Below, one piece after another: positions 16,269-22,659 of a DNA stretch of 24,684 nucleotides (positions are counted from its first letter, which is position 1; every line of letters starts with the position of its first letter). Where the stretch lies: contig JBOHTO010000064.1 of NCBI GenBank assembly GCA_050733695.1, positions 1 through 24,684 of the forward strand, read 5' to 3'. The notes under the pieces are model-generated. The model was given only the letters and a program-made list of their open reading frames with translations, was not told the origin of the DNA and made no database searches. The stretch comes from JBOHTO01 sp050733695 (GTDB lineage Bacteria; Gemmatimonadota; Gemmatimonadetes; Gemmatimonadales; Gemmatimonadaceae). The position numbers and the translations under genes were made by a program.

Positions 16269-17275
16269 TATCGTCGGACGGGGCAGCGGCGGGACAGGCT
16301 ACACCCGGCAACGGTGCATCGCGCGAAGGCGGTCTGCGCGGTGGCATAGCCGGCTCGGCAACCGGCGATCGCATCTATCGTGGTGCGATGATCTTCTTCG
16401 CACTATGCGTTCCGATCCTGCTCACGCTCATCGCGTGGGAGCTCGCGAGCGCGGCATGGCCGGCGCTGCGCGAGTTCGGGTTCGAGTTTCTCACGTCGAG
16501 CAGGTGGGATCCCGTCGCGGGCATCTACGGCGCGGCACCCGCAATCGTGGGTACGGTCGTCAGCTCCGCGATCGCACTCGTCATCGCGACGCCGCTCGCT
16601 CTCGGAGTGGCCATCTTCCTCTCCGAGTTCTCGCCGCACTGGCTCAGACAACCCGTTGCCTTCCTCGTCGACCTGCTCGCCGCGATTCCGAGCGTCGTCT
16701 ACGGGCTGTGGGGAATATTCGTGCTGGTGCCGCTGCTTCGCGATTATCTGATGCCGTTCCTGGCGGACACGCTTGCGCTGGGACAGACGCCGCTCTTCTC
16801 GGGTCCCATCTACGGCTACAGCATGCTCGCCGCCGGATTGATTCTGGCGATCATGGTGCTGCCGTACATCTCGGCCGTCGCGCGCGAAGTGCTGCTGGCA
16901 GTTCCACGTTCGCAACGCGAAGCCGCGCTGGCGCTCGGTGCGACCCGGTGGGAGATGATCCGTGGCGCAGTACTGCCACATGCCAGGTCGGGAATCGTTG
17001 GGGGCGTGATTCTGGGGCTCGGCCGGGCACTCGGCGAGACGATGGCCGTGACGATGGTGATCGGAAACAGCCGCGAGATCTCGGCGTCATTCTTCGCTCC
17101 CGCCAACACACTCGCTTCCCAGATCGCAAATCAGTTCACCGAAGCTACGGGTGACCTGCAGCTCTCCGCACTCATGGCGCTCGGCTTCGTGCTGTTCGCG
17201 ATAACGATCGTCGTGAACGCGATAGCGCGCTGGCTTGTGTGGCGCGTGTCGCGCCACGCGGGCGCGGTCGCGTGA
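16265..17275 (+). CDS. pstC: Phosphate ABC transporter permease
   Basis: Inner-membrane permease that forms the Pi channel with PstA. The open frame runs back into pstS, but the GTG at 16265 overlapping the pstS stop (GTGA) gives 336 residues, close to the family norm. There are six predicted membrane segments at about 40-62, 92-118, 133-157, 183-205, 244-266 and 300-325. The EAA coupling loop, EAALALGATRWEMIRGAVLP (219-238), contacts the ATPase. SSRWDPVAGIYGAAPAIVGT and GRALGETMAVTMVIGN are typical PstC signatures. Its own stop overlaps pstA as GTGA. Confidence 0.94.
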   Translation: MISSDGAAAGQATPGNGASREGGLRGGIAGSATGDRIYRGAMIFFALCVPILLTLIAWELASAAWPALREFGFEFLTSSRWDPVAGIYGAAPAIVGTVVSSAIALVIATPLALGVAIFLSEFSPHWLRQPVAFLVDLLAAIPSVVYGLWGIFVLVPLLRDYLMPFLADTLALGQTPLFSGPIYGYSMLAAGLILAIMVLPYISAVAREVLLAVPRSQREAALALGATRWEMIRGAVLPHARSGIVGGVILGLGRALGETMAVTMVIGNSREISASFFAPANTLASQIANQFTEATGDLQLSALMALGFVLFAITIVVNAIARWLVWRVSRHAGAVA

Positions 17276-18213
17276 GACAGCCCGGCGCCGAGGTCCCGGC
17301 GCGGCTGTCCGGCGGACAGTCCGGGCGTCCGAGCGCCGGCCAGCGAGCTTACGCCGAACGCACCGTCCGCACGCTCGGCCGCCGGCGCGCCGTCAATGCT
17401 GTCATGGTCGGGCTCACGTACGCGGCTGCCGCCCTCGCCACGCTTCCGCTGCTCTTCATCCTCGTGTACCTGATCCAGAGGGGAGCGTCGTCCATCTCGC
17501 TCGATCTCTTCACGGAGATGCCGGCGCCGGTCGGAGCAGAGGGCGGAGGCATGGCCAACGCGATCGTCGGCACGCTGATGCTCATCGGGATCGCCTGCGC
17601 TGTCGGGCTGCCGGTGGGCATGGGCGCCGGCATCTACATCGCAGAGAATCGTGGCACGCGCCTGGCGAACGTCGTGCGCTTCCTGTCGGACGTGCTGAAC
17701 GGGCTGCCATCGATAGTGATGGGGATCTTCGCCTGGCAGCTTCTCGTACGCCCCGTCGGCCATTTCTCTGCTCTCGCGGGCGGTATCGCGCTTGGAGCAA
17801 TGATGATACCGATCGTCACGCGGACGACGGAGGAGATGATCCGAACCGTGCCGGTATCGTTGCGCGAGGCGGCGTTTGCGCTCGGCTATCCGCGCTGGCG
17901 CACGTCACTCACGATAGTCCTTCGGACCGCGCTCGCAGGGATCGTCACGGGCGCGCTCGTGGCGATAGCGCGCATCGCGGGCGAGACCGCTCCGCTGCTC
18001 TTCACCGCCTTCGGGAACCAGTTCTGGTCGGTCGAACTGGATCAGCCAATAGCCGCGCTGCCGCTGCAGATCTACACCTACGCGATAAGTCCCTACGATG
18101 AATGGCACGCACTCGCCTGGGCGGGTTCGCTCGTTCTCATCGCGCTGGTGCTCCTGATCAGCGTGGCGGCGCGTTTCTTCACGAGAGCGCGATACGGTGG
18201 CGGCGGAGACTGA
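17272..18213 (+). CDS. pstA: Phosphate ABC transporter permease
   Basis: Second permease of the Pst complex, 313 residues from the GTG at 17272 that overlaps the pstC stop (GTGA). A basic, flexible N-terminus of about 40 residues precedes six membrane segments (about 43-67, 97-124, 136-158, 167-190, 218-246, 281-303). The EAA loop, EAAFALGYPRWRTSLTIVLR, is at 199-218. The family signatures GIYIAENRGTR, LNGLPSIVMGIF and IARIAGETAPLLFTA are present. The 3' end overlaps the next gene by 17 bp. A later start at M45 would cut into the first membrane segment and is less likely. Confidence 0.94.
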   Translation: MRQPGAEVPARLSGGQSGRPSAGQRAYAERTVRTLGRRRAVNAVMVGLTYAAAALATLPLLFILVYLIQRGASSISLDLFTEMPAPVGAEGGGMANAIVGTLMLIGIACAVGLPVGMGAGIYIAENRGTRLANVVRFLSDVLNGLPSIVMGIFAWQLLVRPVGHFSALAGGIALGAMMIPIVTRTTEEMIRTVPVSLREAAFALGYPRWRTSLTIVLRTALAGIVTGALVAIARIAGETAPLLFTAFGNQFWSVELDQPIAALPLQIYTYAISPYDEWHALAWAGSLVLIALVLLISVAARFFTRARYGGGGD

Positions 18214-18997
18214 GGCGCGGTCCGCGTCCCGGAACGGGAGCCGGCTCGCGTGCGACGGGCTCGACGCATGCTTCGGCGACACGCGTGCCGTGCACGACGT
18301 CACGATCGAATTCCACGATCGGGAAGTGACGGCGATCATCGGCCCCTCCGGTTGCGGCAAGTCCACGCTGCTCCGCTGTCTCAACAGGATGCACGAGACG
18401 GTTCCCGGCGCAACCGCCAGTGGTCGTGTCGTCTTCGACGGACAGGACATCTACGCACAAGAGGTGAATCCAACCGCCGTTCGCGCACACATAGGCATGG
18501 TCTTCCAGCGTCCGACGCCCTTCCCCACGATGTCCATTCGTGACAACGTCGCGGCCGGACTGCGAGTGGCGCCCGGCGGGATGCCGGGACGAGGACGAGT
18601 CGATGAGATCGTGGAGCGTGCTCTGCGGCGCGCGGCCCTCTGGGAGGAAGCAAAGGATCGCCTGGGCACGAGCGCGGTGGGCATCTCCGGCGGCCAGCAG
18701 CAGCGCCTCTGCATCGCACGTGCGCTCGCCACGGAACCCGATGTACTCCTGCTCGACGAGCCCACGGCCTCCCTCGATCCGCTCAGCACGCAGAAGGTCG
18801 AGGAGCTCGTCTACGAGCTGCGACAGGAGATCACCGTCGTGATCGTCACGCACAACATGCAGCAGGCGGCGCGCGTGTCGGATCGCACCGCGTTTCTGCT
18901 CTCCGGCGAACTGGTTGAAATCGCACCCACGAACACTCTCTTCACGAATCCTAGTGACGAGCGCACGGAGGCATACATCACGGGCAGGTTCGGTTGA
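18197..18997 (+). CDS. pstB: Phosphate ABC transporter ATP-binding protein, first copy
   Basis: ATPase subunit of Pst, 266 residues from a GTG inside the end of pstA. Complete ABC machinery: Walker A GPSGCGKST (49-57), Q-loop Q104 in MVFQRPTPFP, signature ISGGQQQR (163-170), Walker B LLLDEPTASLD (184-194) and H-loop H219 (VTHN). It is the more divergent of two adjacent pstB genes: after the Q-loop it reads PTPFPTMSIRDNVAAGLRVAPGG, split here at its two halves, where canonical PstB has PNPFPxSIYDNVAYGPR. It could pair with the second copy as a heterodimer or form a separate homodimer. It ends in TEAYITGRFG, almost the same tail as copy two, which points to an old duplication. Confidence 0.93.
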   Translation: MAAETEARSASRNGSRLACDGLDACFGDTRAVHDVTIEFHDREVTAIIGPSGCGKSTLLRCLNRMHETVPGATASGRVVFDGQDIYAQEVNPTAVRAHIGMVFQRPTPFPTMSIRDNVAAGLRVAPGGMPGRGRVDEIVERALRRAALWEEAKDRLGTSAVGISGGQQQRLCIARALATEPDVLLLDEPTASLDPLSTQKVEELVYELRQEITVVIVTHNMQQAARVSDRTAFLLSGELVEIAPTNTLFTNPSDERTEAYITGRFG

Positions 18998-19803
18998 GCG
19001 AAACGGCCGCGCTCCCCGACAGGCGCTCGCAGCCGCGCGAGGTGGATCACCCCGGCAACATCGTGGCGCAGAACTTCTCCTTCTGGTACGGTGAGACGCG
19101 CGCACTCGAGGAGGTCGATCTGGTCATCCCGGCGCGCTCGGTGACGGCGCTGATCGGGCCATCCGGATGCGGGAAGTCCACGTTCCTGAGATCGATCAAC
19201 CGGCTGAACGAGCTGATACCGGGGATTCGCGTGGAGGGGACGATCACTCTCGACGGCGAGAGCCTGTATCGGTCGAAGATGGACGTCGTCGCCCTGAGGC
19301 AGCGTGTGGGGATGGTATTCCAGCGCTGGAATCCGTTCCCGAGGTCGATCTACGACAACGTTGCATACGGCCCGCGCATCAACGGCACGCGCGACCGCCG
19401 CGAACTGGATGAGATAGTCGAGCAGTCGCTCCAGCGTGCCGCGCTCTGGGACGAGGTGAAGGACCGGCTGCGCGAGAGTGCGCTGGGGTTGTCCGGGGGA
19501 CAGCAGCAACGGCTGTGCATAGCCCGTGCGCTCGCCAACCATCCCGAGGTACTGCTGCTCGACGAACCGGCCAGCGCTCTCGACCCGATCGCAACGCAGA
19601 AGATCGAGGAGCTGCTCTACGAGCTCAAGCAGGAATTGACCGTCGTCATCGTCACGCATAACCTGCAACAGGCCGCGCGCGTCTCGGATTACACGGCGTT
19701 TTTCTTTCTCGGACGTCTGATAGAGGTCGGCGCGACCGACCGAATGTTCACGAATCCGCGCGAGGACCGCACGGACGCCTATATAACAGGGAGATTCGGA
19801 TGA
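18994..19803 (+). CDS. pstB: Phosphate ABC transporter ATP-binding protein, second copy
   Basis: Second PstB, 269 residues, from a TTG overlapping the stop of copy one (TTGA). All motifs are intact: Walker A GPSGCGKST (55-63), Q110 in MVFQRWNPFP, signature LSGGQQQR (166-173), Walker B LLLDEPASALD (187-197) and H222. The segment SIYDNVAYGPRING is the canonical PstB form, so this copy is the more conserved. The stop overlaps phoU as ATGA. Tandem pstB genes in one pst operon are known in several phyla. Confidence 0.94.
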   Translation: MSETAALPDRRSQPREVDHPGNIVAQNFSFWYGETRALEEVDLVIPARSVTALIGPSGCGKSTFLRSINRLNELIPGIRVEGTITLDGESLYRSKMDVVALRQRVGMVFQRWNPFPRSIYDNVAYGPRINGTRDRRELDEIVEQSLQRAALWDEVKDRLRESALGLSGGQQQRLCIARALANHPEVLLLDEPASALDPIATQKIEELLYELKQELTVVIVTHNLQQAARVSDYTAFFFLGRLIEVGATDRMFTNPREDRTDAYITGRFG

Positions 19804-20513
19804 AATCCGCCCCGACCGCCACCGGCTTTCGGCACTTTCACGATCAGCTCGCCACGCTCAAGCAGCGGCTACTCGCCATGTCGGAGCGCGCCGAATCGCT
19901 GATCGATCTCGCAGTTGAGTCGCTGCTCACGCGTGACCAGGGCAAGGCCGAAGCGGTCATAGCGGGCGATACGGAAGTCGACGCGATGGAGATCGAGATC
20001 GAGCAACTCGGCATCGAGCTGCTCGCCCTGCAGCAGCCGATGGCTCGCGATCTCCGCTTCATCATCAGCGCGATCAAGATCTCGAGCGACCTCGAGCGGG
20101 TGGGCGACCATGCGGTGAACATCGCCGAAACGGCTCTGCGGCTCGTGGCTCTGCGTCGCGACGTAACGCCCGATCCCGAGATCGAGGACATGGCCCGCCG
20201 TGCGAGACGCATGCTCGGCGATGCCCTCGATGCATTCATCCGGGCCGATGGTGCGCTCGGGCGCCAGGTGTGCAAGGCGGATGACCAGGTCGATGCGCTG
20301 CACAACTCGGTCTTCCGGATACTGCTCACGCACATGATGTCGGACCCCAGAACGATCGAGGCATCACTGCAGCTCCTGCTCGTCAGCAGAAACCTCGAGC
20401 GCGTGGCGGACCTTGCAACGAACATTGGCGAGGACGCCGTGTTTCTGGCCGAGGGCAAGCAGATCAAGCACCACATGGGCGAACGGGACGCCGACGAGCG
20501 GGCCGGGGCTTGA
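19800..20513 (+). CDS. phoU: Phosphate signalling and transport regulator PhoU
   Basis: Cytoplasmic all-helical protein of 237 residues that links Pst activity to the PhoR kinase and damps Pi uptake when phosphate is plentiful. It has two tandem three-helix repeats. The metal-binding motif of repeat one is ERVGDHAVNIAE (99-110). Repeat two has ERVADLATNIGED (200-212), with Leu in place of His, so the two clusters may bind metal unequally. The ATG overlaps the pstB stop (ATGA), and its own stop overlaps ppx (TTGA). The order pst-phoU fixes the identity. Confidence 0.94.
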   Translation: MKSAPTATGFRHFHDQLATLKQRLLAMSERAESLIDLAVESLLTRDQGKAEAVIAGDTEVDAMEIEIEQLGIELLALQQPMARDLRFIISAIKISSDLERVGDHAVNIAETALRLVALRRDVTPDPEIEDMARRARRMLGDALDAFIRADGALGRQVCKADDQVDALHNSVFRILLTHMMSDPRTIEASLQLLLVSRNLERVADLATNIGEDAVFLAEGKQIKHHMGERDADERAGA

Positions 20514-22111
20514 CACGGAAGAAAGGGCGCGGGGCGGCCAGACGCATCGCGGCAATCGATGTAGGCTCGAACTCGGTGCGTCAGATCGTCGCCGACGTGG
20601 CGGGCGACGGCTCCATCCGCGTCGTCGACGAGATGAAGGCCGCGCCCCGACTTGGCGCCGGCCTCGGCGCCGGCGGCACGCTGGACGCGGGCGCGATGCA
20701 GCGTGCCGTCGATGCAGTCGCGCGCATGGCGATTCTGGCCCGTCAACTCGGCGCAGAGCGTATCGAAGCGGTGGCCACCAGTGCTGTGCGCGAGGCGGCG
20801 AACGGCGCCGCGTTCATCGCAGCCGTTCGGGAAGAAGCGGGCATCGCGCTACGCGTCCTGGACGGCGATGCCGAGGCGCGGCTCGCCTTCCGCAGCGCCC
20901 TCGCGCATTTCGAGATCGGCGCAGGCCGCGCCATTGTCATGGACATCGGCGGTGGCTCGCTCGAGCTCGCATTCAGCGCCGACGGTCTGCTGGAGCGCCT
21001 CGAATCGTTCCCGTTCGGCGCGATCCGCCTGACGGAAGAGTTTCTCTCGGCCGGGACCAGCCGTCGCAGCGTGCAGCGCCTGCGGCGCGTTGTTCGCGCC
21101 GAGCTGGATCGAACGCTCCCGGCCCGGCAGTGGCGCAGGGCGGCGTGCATCGGGTCGGGAGGTACCTTCACGAACCTGGCCGGAATGTTCCTCGCACGCA
21201 CCAAGGTGCACACCGCTCGCACGGTTCACGCTACACGAGTGCCGCGCGCGGAGATCGAGCACATTGTCGACATGCTTCAGGCAATGACTCCGGAGGAACG
21301 CCTCGCCGTACCCGGTCTCACCCCTGCGCGAGCCGATATCATCGTGGCCGGCCTCGCGGTGGCCGGCGAGGTCATGGCGCGCTTCGAGTCACGCGAGCTC
21401 CTTGTCTCGGCGTACGGCATCCGCGAGGGGTTGCTACTCGAGAGTGCGCGGGTAGCGCCAGCGGCGGCCGATCCCGGCGAGGCCCGGACCCGTACGGTCC
21501 GGGAGTTCGCGGAACGCTCGCATTACGAGCAGGCGCATGCCAATCACGTTCGGAATCTCGCCCTCCAACTGTTTGACGCGATCGGCAAGCGGCTGGGCAG
21601 CGAGGCGGGCGACCGCGAGCTGCTGGCAGACGCGGCGCTGCTGCACGATGTGGGGTACCTCGTCAGCTACGACAAGCACCACAAGCATTCCTATCACCTC
21701 GTCCTGCACGCGGACCTGCTCGGGATGTCTCCAGCCGAACAGGTTATCGTGGCCAATGTCGCGCGCTATCACCGCGGTGCTCCACCGAAGAAGAAGCATC
21801 GAAACTTCGGGACGCTGGAACCAGGGGTGCGCTGCCGCATCAGACGTCTCGCGGGGATCCTGCGGGTCGCGGATGGCTTCGACCGCGGTCACGCGGGCGC
21901 CGTGGAGCAGATCAGAGTCCGCTGGCTCGAGCGGGCCGTGCGACTCAGCGCCGTACCGCGATCGGAAGAGCACCCGATGCGCCTCGAGCTATGGGGTGCG
22001 AGCCGCAAGTCCGAGCTGCTCGCCAGGGTCGCAGGCCGGCCGGTGGAAATCGTCGCGCCGGACGGGTCGATTGTCCTGGCAGACGAAGACGGCACCACCG
22101 GCACGGACTGA
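20510..22111 (+). CDS. ppx: Exopolyphosphatase / guanosine pentaphosphatase family protein with HD-type C-domain
   Basis: A 533-residue Ppx/GppA-family protein expected to release Pi from polyphosphate ends or hydrolyse pppGpp. The ASKHA-fold N-terminal half (about 10-315) has AAIDVGSNSVR (14-24), VATSAVREAAN (88-98), LDGDAEARLAF (117-127) with the likely catalytic E122, MDIGGGSLELA (144-154) and IGSGGTFTNLA (214-224). The C-terminal half (about 335-530) has an HD-type helical domain with H346 and LLHDVGYL (HD at 379-380). Start TTG overlaps the phoU stop (TTGA), so Pi release from polyphosphate is tied to Pi import. Ppx and Gpp activity cannot be told apart by eye. The symbol is chosen from context (pst-phoU and facing ppk). 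Confidence 0.9.
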   Translation: MTRKKGRGAARRIAAIDVGSNSVRQIVADVAGDGSIRVVDEMKAAPRLGAGLGAGGTLDAGAMQRAVDAVARMAILARQLGAERIEAVATSAVREAANGAAFIAAVREEAGIALRVLDGDAEARLAFRSALAHFEIGAGRAIVMDIGGGSLELAFSADGLLERLESFPFGAIRLTEEFLSAGTSRRSVQRLRRVVRAELDRTLPARQWRRAACIGSGGTFTNLAGMFLARTKVHTARTVHATRVPRAEIEHIVDMLQAMTPEERLAVPGLTPARADIIVAGLAVAGEVMARFESRELLVSAYGIREGLLLESARVAPAAADPGEARTRTVREFAERSHYEQAHANHVRNLALQLFDAIGKRLGSEAGDRELLADAALLHDVGYLVSYDKHHKHSYHLVLHADLLGMSPAEQVIVANVARYHRGAPPKKKHRNFGTLEPGVRCRIRRLAGILRVADGFDRGHAGAVEQIRVRWLERAVRLSAVPRSEEHPMRLELWGASRKSELLARVAGRPVEIVAPDGSIVLADEDGTTGTD

Positions 22112-22152
22112 GCGCGCCTCGCGCCGCGTCGGCGCCGTGCATGCTCACGGGA

Positions 22153-22659
22153 TCAACTGCCGAGCCGGCGCAGCAGCGATGGTGTGAGCGTCCATAGAAT
22201 GATCGCGCCACCCTGTGCCGGGCGCGACTCGAACTCCAGCATGCATGCGCCTCCCTTCCCGAGTCCGACGAAGGACGCGTCCTTACCCGCAAGGAGCCAA
22301 GAGATGACCACGCCAAGGTGCGGCTCGTGTCCCACAACCGCGACGCTGTCGGCATCCTGGTGCTTGCGGAGCCAGGGGAGCAGAGCTTTCGGCGAGCTGT
22401 CCGGCTTCAGCGCGTCGAGCTGTTCCGTCGCCACCTTCGAGAATCCGCGGGCAATGAGCTCGGCCGTCTGTGCTGCCCGTGTGTATGGACTCGTCGCGAT
22501 CAGGTCGATCGAGCGCGCGCAGACACGCAGCCCCTTGACGATCCGCTCCATCTTCCAGATGCCTTCCTTCGTCAGGGGGCGCAGGGAATCATCCTCCCCC
22601 GTCGCTGCGAAATCCTCGCGGTCCTCCGCGACCGCGTGCCGCAGCACGAGCAGTTTCAC
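22153..22659 (-). CDS. sixA: SixA-type phosphohistidine phosphatase
   Basis: A 168-residue histidine phosphatase of the RHG superfamily. LRHAVAEDRED holds the catalytic R7-H8, TSPYTRAAQTAEL (56-68) the second arginine, and VVGHEPHL (108-115) the second histidine H111. SixA in E. coli removes phosphate from phosphohistidine on HPt or PTS proteins. A role tied to polyphosphate is plausible because the gene starts at a GTG overlapping the ppk stop (GTGA) and is therefore co-translated with ppk. The substrate is unknown. The gene converges on ppx with a gap of only 41 bp in which I see no clear terminator. Confidence 0.9.
   Translation of the reverse strand: MKLLVLRHAVAEDREDFAATGEDDSLRPLTKEGIWKMERIVKGLRVCARSIDLIATSPYTRAAQTAELIARGFSKVATEQLDALKPDSSPKALLPWLRKHQDADSVAVVGHEPHLGVVISWLLAGKDASFVGLGKGGACMLEFESRPAQGGAIILWTLTPSLLRRLGS

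Noticed and set aside
22112..22152. Bidirectional terminator between ppx and sixA
   Set aside because: Only short GC-rich self-complementary words and no T-run on either strand, so a terminator cannot be supported.
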